Below are positions 7,595-15,104 of a stretch of 34,756 nucleotides of DNA, in pieces (position 1 is the stretch's first letter; each line of letters starts with the position of its first letter). The stretch is from Rubrivivax sp. SCN 70-15 (GTDB lineage: Bacteria > Pseudomonadota > Gammaproteobacteria > Burkholderiales > Burkholderiaceae_C): contig MEGM01000087.1 in assembly GCA_001725505.1 (NCBI GenBank), positions 1 to 34,756 on the forward strand, written 5' to 3'. Made by a program: the position numbers and the translations under genes. The notes beneath the pieces were generated by a model, which worked only from the letters and a program-made list of their open reading frames with translations, did not search any database and was not told the DNA's origin.

Positions 7595-8574
7595 ATGAGC
7601 GAGTTCCTGGCCCCGGTCAGCGAGGTTTCCACCGACCATGTCGCGCCGCACGAGCGGCTCGCGTTCTGGGAAGCGCACAACGCGTCGGCGCTGATCGGCC
7701 TGCGCTGCTCGACCTTCGCCACCGGCGGGCTGCGCGCGCGCGAGCGCAGCTTCGACCTCGGCAGCGTGCGCATCACCGAGATCTGCGGCAACGAGCATGT
7801 CGTCGAGCGATCGCCGCGCATGCTGCGCACGCACCCGAAGGAATCGGTGTTCGCGAGCGTGCTGCTGCAGGGCAACGCCTTCTTCTACCAGTCCGGCCAG
7901 TGCATCAACGCCGCGGTCGGCGACGTGCTCGTCTATTCGACCGACATCGCCTACCTGCACGGCTTCACCGCCGACATGCGGCTGCTCGTCGTCGAGGCCG
8001 ACCTCGGCGCCTTGCCGGGGCCGCTGGCGCACCCGCGCGCGCCGATCAAGGTCGACACCCGGCTGCGCAGCGGCCGGCTGCTCGCCGGCGCGCTGCGCTC
8101 GACCGCGGTCGGCTTCGTCGAGCGCCCGCTGGCCGAGGACGTGCCCGGCGTCGCCGCGCGCACGCGCGGGCTGATACAGGCGCTGCGCAGCCCGCCGTGG
8201 GCCACGGCGAGCTCACCGACTCGGCCTACTGGCTGCTGCTGCGCGCCGAGGCCTACATCGGCGAGCACCTGCAGCAGCCCGGCCTGGACGCGCAGGCGGT
8301 GGCGAAGGCGGTCGGCCGCTCGCTGCGCCAGCTGAACCGGCTGTTCGCGGCGCGCCAGACCTCGGTCAGCCACACGATCTGGCGGCTGCGCCTGGCGCGC
8401 GCCGCCGACGACCTGGCCAGCGTCGCGCTGCGCCGGGTGCCGGTGGGCGACATCGCCGACCGCTGGGGCTTCGCGAGCCAGGCCCATTTCGCGCGCGCGT
8501 TCCGCGCCCGCTACGGCTCGTCGCCGAGCGAGCACCGGCGCCAGGCGCTCGCCGCCGGGTCGACGCCGTCCTGA
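7595..8574 (+). pseudogene. AraC-family transcriptional regulator, frame-broken between sensor and DNA-binding domains
   Basis: The ATG at 7595 opens a frame (MSEFLAPVSEVSTDHV) encoding an AraC-binding-like N-terminal domain, with RLAFWEAHNASALIGLRC near residue 22 and a cupin-like SVLLQGNAFFYQ strand. After TRGLIQALR (about 8190) the homology moves to the other frame, which reads AVGHGELTDSAYWLLL and then the AraC helix-turn-helix pair. That domain includes AVAKAVGRSLRQLNRLF and ADRWGFASQAHFARAF, and ends at TGA 8574. The first frame runs on out of register to 8335. One base deleted (or two inserted) around 8185-8210 explains this. If intact, it would be the natural regulator of the divergent ABC/SDR operon. 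A sequencing indel is an alternative. Confidence 0.8.
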
Positions 8575-8641
8575 CGGCGCCGCCCGGCCCGGCGCCGGTG
8601 CGACGACGCTGCTATCCTGCGCGCCCTTTGCGCAGCAACCG

Positions 8642-9094
8642 ATGGCCGCCCTGCACATCACCGACATCGAAGCCGCCATCAACTGGTGGCGCGAGCGCTC
8701 GCCGTCGCCCGACGGCGTGACCGCCTGCGCCGAGGTGCGCGCGCTGGCCGAGGTCTATGCGCTGATGGTCTACCACCACGAGCCGCTGTGCGACGAGGCG
8801 TCGATGCCGGCACGCGCACGCGAGGCCTGGCTCGCCTGGTACGCGAGCACGCCCGACGCGCCCTGCATCGCGATCTGCTCGACGAGCCAGGGCGACGCGG
8901 TCTGCAAGGGCTGCGGCCGCAGCGACGAAGAGGTGCGCCTGTGGCCCGCCTTCACGCCGGGCGAGAAGCGCGCGGTCTGGCGCCGCATCACGCAGGAAGC
9001 GACCGCCTGGCGCTTCAACCGCTACGCCGAACGGGCACGCACGGCGAGCGGTGTCGACCACCCGCAGGCCGGCGCGCCGCGGGACGCGGCTTGA
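8642..9094 (+). CDS. DUF3717 / DUF1289 domain protein
   Basis: A 150-residue protein. The N-terminal half (ITDIEAAINWWRERSP, then ALAEVYALMVYHHE) fits DUF3717. The C-terminal half has the DUF1289 pattern PCIAICS...CKGCGRSDEEVRLWPAFTPGEKRAVW, with four cysteines (PCxxxC and CxGC) that may bind metal. Both domains are common in Burkholderiales, and their function is not established. Its TGA overlaps the TTG start of the MATE gene (TTGA), so the two are translationally coupled. There is no good ribosome binding site before the ATG at 8642. Confidence 0.82.
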   Translation: MAALHITDIEAAINWWRERSPSPDGVTACAEVRALAEVYALMVYHHEPLCDEASMPARAREAWLAWYASTPDAPCIAICSTSQGDAVCKGCGRSDEEVRLWPAFTPGEKRAVWRRITQEATAWRFNRYAERARTASGVDHPQAGAPRDAA

Positions 9095-10473
9095 CGCGCG
9101 CGCTCGTCGCCAGCGCGCGGCGCATCGCGCCGCTGGCCTGGCCGGTGTTCGTCGGCCAGCTCTCGGTGCTCGCGTTCAGCACCGTCGACACCGTGCTCGT
9201 CGCGCGCCACGGCGCAGCCGATCTGGCCGCGCTCGCGGTCGGCACGGCGGCCTACGTGACGACCTTCATCGGCTTCATGGGCGTCGTGCTCGCGCTCGGG
9301 CCGATCGTCGGCCAGCTCCACGGCGCCGGCCGCGACACCGACGCCGGGCGCCAGCTGCACCAGGCGGTCTGGATCGCGATCGCGCTGTCCTTCGCGGGCA
9401 GCCTGCTGCTCGTCTTTCCCGGGCCGTTCCTCGCGCTCGCGCAGCTGTCGCCGCCGGTCGAGGCGAAGGCGCGTGCCTACCTGCTCGCGCTCGCGTTCTC
9501 GCTGCCGGCGTCGCTGCTGTTCGCGGCCTACCGCGGCTTCAACGTCGCGGTCTCGCGGCCGAAGGCGGTGATGGCGCTGCAGCTCGGCGGCCTGGCGCTG
9601 AAGCTGCCGCTGTCGGCGGCGCTGATCTTCGGCCTGCCGGGGCTGGGCCTGCCCGCGCTGGGCGTGCTCGGCTGCGGCATCGCGACCGGCATCGCGATGT
9701 GGGCGCAGGCGCTGGGCGCGTGGATCGTGCTGCGCCGCGACCCGCATTACGCGCGCTTCGCGATCGCCGGCCGCGGCCTGGACGCGCCCGAGCGGCGCGC
9801 GCTCGCGGCCCAGCTGCGCCTGGGTCTGCCGATGGGCGCGGCGATCCTGGTCGAGGTCTCGGGCTTCACCTTCATGGCGGTGTTCATCGCGCGCTTCGGG
9901 ACGACGCCGGTCGGCGGCCACCAGATCGCGGCCAACCTGGTCTCGATGCTCTACATGGTGCCGCTCGCGCTGGCCAACGGCACCGCGACGCTGGTCGCGC
10001 AGCGCATCGGCGCCGGCGACCTGCGCGACGCGCAGCGGCTGGGCTGGCATGGGCTGGCGATCGGCGCGCTGCTCGCCGCGCTGATGGGCGGCGCGCTGTA
10101 CTTCGCGCGCGCGACGGTGGTCGGCCTGTACACGCGCGACGCCGCGGTCGCGGCCGCGGCGCTGCCGCTGCTCGCCTGGGTCGCGCTGTTCCACCTCGCC
10201 GACGCGACGCAGACGGTGGCCGCGTTCGTGCTGCGCGCGTGGCGGGTCGCGGTCGTGCCGCTGCTCGTCAACGCCGGCGCGCTCTGGGGCGTGGGCCTGC
10301 TCGGCGGCTACCTGCTCGCGTTCGACCGGTTCGGCATCACGCCGGCCGCGCTGCGCGGCGCGCGCGGCTTCTGGCTCGCCGCGACGCTCGGGCTGGTGCT
10401 CGCGGCGCTCGCGCAGGCCTTGATCCTGGCGCGGCGCCGGCGCGTGCGCATCAGCCCGGCGCCGGCAGGCTGA
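9091..10473 (+). CDS. MATE-family multidrug/cation antiporter
   Basis: A 460-residue protein of about 12 membrane helices with the MATE family pattern. It opens with IAPLAWPVFVGQLSVLAFSTVDTVLVARHGAADLAALAVG, has a central LRLGLPMGAAILVEVSGF start of the second half, and carries GGHQIAANLVSMLYMVPLALANGTATLVAQ. The start is TTG at 9091 overlapping the previous stop; no in-frame ATG fits as well. It would export drugs or metabolites in exchange for Na+ or H+. Its 3' end overlaps the convergent kinase gene by 23 bases, so the two transcripts are antisense there. Confidence 0.88.
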   Translation: MTRALVASARRIAPLAWPVFVGQLSVLAFSTVDTVLVARHGAADLAALAVGTAAYVTTFIGFMGVVLALGPIVGQLHGAGRDTDAGRQLHQAVWIAIALSFAGSLLLVFPGPFLALAQLSPPVEAKARAYLLALAFSLPASLLFAAYRGFNVAVSRPKAVMALQLGGLALKLPLSAALIFGLPGLGLPALGVLGCGIATGIAMWAQALGAWIVLRRDPHYARFAIAGRGLDAPERRALAAQLRLGLPMGAAILVEVSGFTFMAVFIARFGTTPVGGHQIAANLVSMLYMVPLALANGTATLVAQRIGAGDLRDAQRLGWHGLAIGALLAALMGGALYFARATVVGLYTRDAAVAAAALPLLAWVALFHLADATQTVAAFVLRAWRVAVVPLLVNAGALWGVGLLGGYLLAFDRFGITPAALRGARGFWLAATLGLVLAALAQALILARRRRVRISPAPAG

Positions 10474-11727
10474 GCGTGAACACGCTGCCGCCGCCGGGGC
10501 GCGGCTCGCAGCGCACGCTGCCGCCGTGGCGTTCGGCGATCTGGCGCACGAGCGCGAGGCCGAGGCCGACGCCGCCTTCGCGCTCGGCGTGACCGGGCAG
10601 GCGGAAGAAGGGCTCGAAGATGCGCTCGCGGTAGGCCTCGGGCACGCCCGGGCCGCGGTCGGCGACCTGGACCTCGACCTTGGGCCCCGCGCGCGCGACG
10701 CCCACTTCGACCTCGTCGCCGGCGTAGCGGCGCGCGTTCTCGAGCAGGTTGCGCAGCGCGCGCCGCAGCAGCCGCTCGTCGCCCAGCACGCGCAGGTCGG
10801 CGCCGTCGGCGCTGGCCTGGACGCGCGCGGCTTCCTCGGCCGCGAGCGCGAGCAGCTCGACCTCGTCGTGGCGCTCGACGCCGACCGTCGCGTCGAGCCG
10901 GCTCGCGAGCAGCACTTCCTCGACGAGCGCGTCGAGCTCGCCGATGTTGGTGTCGACCTCGCGCTGCAAGGCCTGGCGCTGCTCGGGCGTCGCGTCCTCG
11001 ATCATCGAGACCGCCATCTTCAGCCGCGCCAGCGGCGAGCGCAGTTCGTGGCTCGCGTTCGCGAGCAGGCTCTGGTGCGAGCGCAGCAAGGCCTCGATGC
11101 GCGACGCGGCGCGGTTGAAGCTGGCGCCGAGCGCCGCGACCTCGTCGCGCCCGTCCTCGGCCACGCGCTGCTGCAGGTTGCCGGCGCCGAAGGCCTCGAC
11201 GCCGCGCTTGAGCGCCTCGAGCCGGTGCGTCAGCCGGCGCACGACCGGCCACGCGCCGCCGGCGACGGCGGCGAAGAGCACGAGCAGCAGCGCCCCCAGC
11301 GCGGGGGCGGACCCCCGTGCGGGCCCGGGTGCAGCCGGCCGGGGCGCATCACGGTGAGGGTGCGTCCGTCGTCGAGGTGGATGGGCTGCAGGCGCGGCGC
11401 GGCCAGCGGCGACTGCGCAGACTCGCGCCGGACGAAGGTGTCGGACGCTGCGATGCGCTGGCCGCGGGCATCGTCGAGCGCCATCGGCACGCGCAGCCGT
11501 TCCGACCAGGCGCGCAGCGCGGCCGCCTGCTCGTCGAGCGGGGCCTCGGGCCCGGGCAGCGAGCGCTGCAGCAGGTCGCCCCAGGCCGCGAGGCGCTCCT
11601 GCACCCGGACCTCGAAGCGCGCGTGCTCGGCGGCGAGGTGGTTCTGCAGCAGCCAGCCCGAGACGAGCGCGAACAGCGCCAGCGCGGCGACGACCGTCAG
11701 GTAGATGCGCAGGTAGAGCGAGCGCAT
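10451..11727 (-). pseudogene. OmpR-partner sensor histidine kinase (CpxA-like arrangement), frame-broken at the second membrane helix
   Basis: The N-terminal piece starts at ATG 11727 (MRSLYLRIYLTVVAALALFALVSG, first membrane helix) and encodes a periplasmic sensor of about 100 residues. At the second membrane helix the frame changes: the downstream frame reads ALGALLLVLFAAVAGGAW. It continues with HAMP, HisKA ([15 protein letters not shown]), the N-box NLLENARRYA and the HATPase G-boxes DRGPGVP and GVGLGLALV, ending at 10451. The break falls among runs of five C or G (11293-11297, 11303-11307, 11312-11316), which are prone to indels and to sequencing error. The gene begins 7 bases after the response regulator stop. 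Confidence 0.83.
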
Positions 11728-11734
11728 CGCGGGG

Positions 11735-12451
11735 CTATTGATCCGCGTCCTGCTTCTTCGCGAACACGTAGCCGGCGCCGCGCACGGTGAGCACGCGCTT
11801 GGGGTTCTTCGGGTCGTCCTCGATCACCGCACGGATGCGCGAGATGTGGACGTCGATGCTGCGGTCGAAGGCCTCGAGGGGGTGGCCCTTGAGCGCGTCC
11901 ATGATCTGGTCGCGCGACAGCACCCGGCCCGGGCTCTGCGCGAGCACGACGAGCAGGTCGAACTGGTGGCTCGTCAGGTCGCAGGGTTCGCCGTCCAGGC
12001 GCGCCTGGCGCGCGCCGAGGTCGACCTCGAGCCGGCCGAAGCCGAGCACCTCGTCGCCGCTGGGCTCGGGCGCGGCGCGGCGCAGCAGCGCCTTGATCCG
12101 CGCCAGCAGCTCGCGCGGCTCGAAGGGCTTGGGCAGGTAGTCGTCGGCGCCGAGCTCGAGGCCGACGATGCGGTCCATCGGCTCGCCGCGCGCGGTCAGC
12201 ATCAGCAGCGGCAGGCGCCGCGTGCGCGCGTCGGAGCGCAGCTCGCGCGTCAGGTCCAGGCCGTCGCCGTCGGGCAGCATCAGGTCGAGCACGAGCGCGT
12301 CGTAGGGGCGCAGCTTGAACTGCTCGCGGCCCGCGGCGAGCGAGCCGGCGGTGTCGACCTCGTAGCCGTTGCGGCGCAGGTAGTCGCCGACCATGGCGGT
12401 CAGCCGGGAGTCGTCGTCGATCAGCAGCAGTCGGCTCGTCACGTCGGGCAT
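11735..12451 (-). CDS. OmpR/PhoB-family response regulator
   Basis: A 238-residue regulator. The receiver domain has the acidic pocket DDD (12-14), phospho-acceptor Asp56 in LVLDLMLPDGDG, Thr in MLTARGE and Lys in LPKPF. A winged-helix DNA-binding domain follows: LTSHQFDLLVVLAQSPGRVLSRDQI, recognition segment RSIDVHISRIRAVIEDD, ending in VRGAGYVF. I chose ATG 12451 because the receiver fold begins at once; an upstream in-frame ATG would add about 22 unconserved residues. It forms an operon with the downstream kinase and follows the Spy/CpxP-like gene, which suggests envelope-stress signalling. Confidence 0.9.
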   Translation of the reverse strand: MPDVTSRLLLIDDDSRLTAMVGDYLRRNGYEVDTAGSLAAGREQFKLRPYDALVLDLMLPDGDGLDLTRELRSDARTRRLPLLMLTARGEPMDRIVGLELGADDYLPKPFEPRELLARIKALLRRAAPEPSGDEVLGFGRLEVDLGARQARLDGEPCDLTSHQFDLLVVLAQSPGRVLSRDQIMDALKGHPLEAFDRSIDVHISRIRAVIEDDPKNPKRVLTVRGAGYVFAKKQDADQ

Positions 12452-12544
12452 CCGGGAGGCAAAGGCCACCCCGACGCCAGGGCGCCGGGGCATCGGCCGG
12501 GGTTGCGGGATGGGCATCGCATCGCGCTCAGGATAGCGGAGACC

Positions 12545-13069
12545 TCACTTCACCGGCGCCGCGGCGCGCGGGTGCGCGGCGCGCCACTGTTCCATCTTCG
12601 CGCGCCGCTCGGCCATCATCTGGCCGAACTGCTGGCGCTGCTCGGGGGTCAGCACGTTGCTCACGTCGAGCATGGTCTGCAGCATTCGGCGGCTGGCCTG
12701 GTCGTGCTGGGTCAGCATCTGCTCGCGCAGCGATTCGGCGGCGCCGGCATCGACGTTCGGCGCGGTGAAGACGTCCATCATCTTCTGCTGCAGCGCGCGG
12801 CCGGCCTCGTGCTGGGCGCGCAGGTCGGTGCGCGCAGCCGCCAGGATCGAGGTGATCTGCGCGCGCTGCGCGTCGGTCGCGTGCAGCGTCTTCAGCAGGC
12901 TCTCGAGATGATGCGGGTTGCCCATCATCATCATCGGGCCGCCGTAGCCGCCCGGGCCGCGGTGCGGCTGTGCGATGGCGTTGACGGCCAGACCGCCGGC
13001 GACGGCGACCACCAGGGCGGCCGCGACGACACGCAGCGGACGGGCAGAGAAAAGCTTCGATCGGGTCAT
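12545..13069 (-). CDS. Periplasmic Spy/CpxP-like (LTxxQ) protein
   Basis: A 174-residue exported helical protein. The signal peptide (PLRVVAAALVVAVAGGLAVNAIA) is followed by a His/Gly/Met-rich stretch (RGPGGYGGPMMMMGNPHH). The paired helices characteristic of Spy/CpxP follow, with LTPEQRQQFGQMMAERRAKM near the C-terminus. ATG 13069 has AAGGAA before it. CpxP in enterobacteria damps the CpxA kinase and binds misfolded proteins, and Spy is a periplasmic chaperone. Here it precedes an OmpR-type regulator and kinase on the same strand, an arrangement matching cpxP-cpxR-cpxA. The Met/His segment could also bind metal. Confidence 0.82.
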   Translation of the reverse strand: MTRSKLFSARPLRVVAAALVVAVAGGLAVNAIAQPHRGPGGYGGPMMMMGNPHHLESLLKTLHATDAQRAQITSILAAARTDLRAQHEAGRALQQKMMDVFTAPNVDAGAAESLREQMLTQHDQASRRMLQTMLDVSNVLTPEQRQQFGQMMAERRAKMEQWRAAHPRAAAPVK

Positions 13070-13217
13070 GGCATTTCCTTCGGCAGGGGGGGGGAGATTC
13101 GATGCTCCGCACTGTGCCGGCCGGCCATGTCGCGGCCATGCGGCCGGGGTAAAGATCTGTGTCCTGGGCGGTTGGCGCCGGCGTGGCTCATGCCGAGGGG
13201 CCAGGGCCGGTTCGCAC

Positions 13218-13315
13218 GGCTCCCCCCGCCCCCTCCGAGAGGGGGAACCTGCATGACCGTCAGGCCGAATCGTCATCCGCGCTGGAGCCCCCTCGCGGAG
13301 GGGGCGCGGGGGAGC
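13218..13315. repeat. Pair of inverted CCCCCTC/GAGGGGG palindromes (REPIN-like)
   Basis: Two related GC-rich palindromes lie 40 bases apart in opposite orientation. The first (13218-13248) has CCCCCTC-CGA-GAGGGGG at 13229-13245. The second (13286-13315) has CCCCCTC-GCG-GAGGGGG at 13288-13304. Read on opposite strands they share GCTCCCCC, then a CCCCCTC stem. Paired inverted repeats of this kind are typical of REP doublets. They occupy most of the 287-base non-coding space 13070-13356, together with the hairpin at 13334-13364. Confidence 0.55.
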
Positions 13316-13333
13316 GGTGCAAGAGGCCCGTTC

Positions 13334-13364
13334 GGCCCTGAGCGGCCAACGGCCGCTCAGGGCC
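13334..13364. terminator. 14-bp perfect hairpin overlapping the lipoprotein stop codon
   Basis: GGCCCTGAGCGGCC, loop AAC, GGCCGCTCAGGGCC: a perfect 14-bp stem with a 3-base loop. The TGA of the lipoprotein gene (13357-13359) lies inside the right arm. There is no T-run on either strand, so it is a strong transcript-end hairpin rather than a textbook intrinsic terminator. Confidence 0.5.
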
Positions 13365-14280
13365 GCTCGACGCGCACCAGCCGGCGCTGGAGGTCGAAGC
13401 CCGGCATGCCGCTGTTCAGGTCCAGCCGCAGCAGCACGCCACTGGCGCGGTCGACGACGATCGAGCCGTCCAGCCGCGTGCTCGTGTTGCCGCGCTCGGC
13501 GTCGCCGAAGAGCTCGATCACCGCGACGTCGAAGCGCTGGCCGGCCACCGTCTGCGGGCCGACCGCGACGACCTGGCCGCGCACGCGGGCATGCGTGTAG
13601 GGATCGCCGGCGATGTCGAAATGCCCGGCGAGGATCTGGCCGAGCTCGAGGTCGCGGTGCAGCAGGCGAGGCCAGAACAGCGCGCCGGGCGGCGCGCGCG
13701 TCACGTTGCCGGCCAGGTCCTGGCGCCAGACGCCGCCGCCCTGCGGCAGCTCGAGGCGGAACTCGAACACGTCGCGGTGCAGCGCCGCGACGCGCAGGAT
13801 CCATTCGCTGCCCGGCCCGCCCTTGCCGCTGCGGTCCTCGTAGACCAGCCGCTCGCCCACCGAGACCGGCAGCTTCGCGAGCCGGGCCGGCGACAGGTCG
13901 CGCCCCGGCGGCGGGCAGTTCTTCTGCTGCGCGGCGACGCGCAGCGCGTCGTAGCGGCCCTTCAGGCGCGCGAGCTCGGCCGCGTCCAGTCCGTCCGGGC
14001 GCATCGCCAGGATCGCGGGCCAGAAGATGCCGATGCCGACGCCGAGCGCGATGATGTTGTTGCCGACGCGCTCGTCGACGGTGTAGGCGACGTCGGCCGC
14101 GCGTTGCTGGACCTTGTCGAGCTGGTCGGCGATGTGATCGCAGTCCCAGGCGATGAAATCGGCCGGGTCGGCCGGCAGCGGCTTGACGTCGGCCGAGCGC
14201 GTCGCGCAGCCGGCGAGCAGCGCGCCGACGAGGGCCAGGCAGGCCGCGCGTGCCGTTCGGGAAGGAGCGTTCGTGATCAA
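13357..14280 (-). CDS. Putative lipoprotein of unknown function
   Basis: A 307-residue protein with a lipoprotein signal: hydrophobic CLALVGALLAGC, with the lipobox LLAGC placing Cys near residue 25. The mature part begins with a Cys-containing helix (FIAWDCDHIADQLDKVQQRAADVAYTVDER). A short hydrophobic segment follows (NNIIALGVGIGIFWPAILAM), then an Arg/Lys-rich helix and a C-terminal beta-rich half resembling a recognition or structural domain (GERLVYEDRSGKGG, GQVVAVGPQTVAG). I do not recognise a family with certainty. It is probably anchored to a membrane. It has the same orientation as the enoyl-CoA hydratase-like gene upstream, 43 bases away. Confidence 0.7.
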   Translation of the reverse strand: MITNAPSRTARAACLALVGALLAGCATRSADVKPLPADPADFIAWDCDHIADQLDKVQQRAADVAYTVDERVGNNIIALGVGIGIFWPAILAMRPDGLDAAELARLKGRYDALRVAAQQKNCPPPGRDLSPARLAKLPVSVGERLVYEDRSGKGGPGSEWILRVAALHRDVFEFRLELPQGGGVWRQDLAGNVTRAPPGALFWPRLLHRDLELGQILAGHFDIAGDPYTHARVRGQVVAVGPQTVAGQRFDVAVIELFGDAERGNTSTRLDGSIVVDRASGVLLRLDLNSGMPGFDLQRRLVRVERP

Positions 14281-14323
14281 GGTGGGCTCATTGTGCCCGC
14301 GCCGGCGCCGCGTCGGCCTCGAC

Positions 14324-15073
14324 TCAGCGGCCGCGGAACACCGGTGCGCGCCGCTGCGCGAACGCGGCCCGGCCTTCGCGCAGGTCCTCGCTGGCGGCGC
14401 AGCGCTCGATGCGCTCGTCCAGGCGCGCCGGGTCGGCCGCGCCGCGCGCGAGCTCGTTCAGCGACTGCTTCATGCCGCGCACCGCGAGCGGCGCGTTTGC
14501 GGCCAGCGCGTGCACGAGGCGCGCCACCGCGGCATCGAGGGCGTCGGCGTCGACGAGCTCGTCGAGGTAGCCCAGCGCCTGCAAGGCCTCGGCCGGCACC
14601 GCCTCGGCGAGCAGGAACAGGCGCTTGGCCGCCGGCAGCCCGAGCCGGGTGATGTAGCGCTGCAGCCCGCTCGCGTAGTAGTGCAGGCCGAGCCTAGCCG
14701 CGGGCATGCGCAGCTCCATGCCGCGCACGCCGACGCGGAAGTCGCAGGCGAGCGCGAGGTCGGTGGCGCCGCCGTAGAGGCTGCCGTTCAGGCGCGCGAT
14801 GCTCGGCAGCGCCAGCGCCTCGAGTGCCTCGACGGTGGTCTCGAACAGGCGCGGGTCGTCCGCGCCGTCGAGCTCGCCGATGTGAAAGCCGGCGCAGAAC
14901 ACGCGCCCCTGGCCGGTCAGCACCAGCACGCGGGCGCGCGGCTCGACGGCGAGCACCGCGAACTGCTGCCGAAGCACCTGCAGGTCCTCGCGGTGGAGCC
15001 GGTTCAGGTGCTGCGGGCGGTTCAGCCGGATCGTCGCGACGCCGTCGTCGTCCAGGGTCAGCGTAGGGGTCAT
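14324..15073 (-). CDS. Enoyl-CoA hydratase/isomerase (crotonase) family protein
   Basis: A 249-residue crotonase-fold protein. It shows the N-terminal ATIRLNRPQHLNRL, the first oxyanion-hole strand GRVFCAGFHIGEL and the second oxyanion-hole region GSLYGGATDLALACDFRV. The segment that normally carries a catalytic glutamate (PExxLG) reads MPAARLGLHYYASG, so that acid is missing. It may therefore act as an isomerase, a non-hydratase crotonase, or on an unusual CoA ester. The start is ATG 15073. The downstream lipoprotein and upstream sugar dehydrogenase share its strand, but a functional link is not evident. Confidence 0.83.
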   Translation of the reverse strand: MTPTLTLDDDGVATIRLNRPQHLNRLHREDLQVLRQQFAVLAVEPRARVLVLTGQGRVFCAGFHIGELDGADDPRLFETTVEALEALALPSIARLNGSLYGGATDLALACDFRVGVRGMELRMPAARLGLHYYASGLQRYITRLGLPAAKRLFLLAEAVPAEALQALGYLDELVDADALDAAVARLVHALAANAPLAVRGMKQSLNELARGAADPARLDERIERCAASEDLREGRAAFAQRRAPVFRGR

Positions 15074-15104
15074 CGCCGCTGCGCGAGGAAGGTGTTCGCG
15101 CGCC

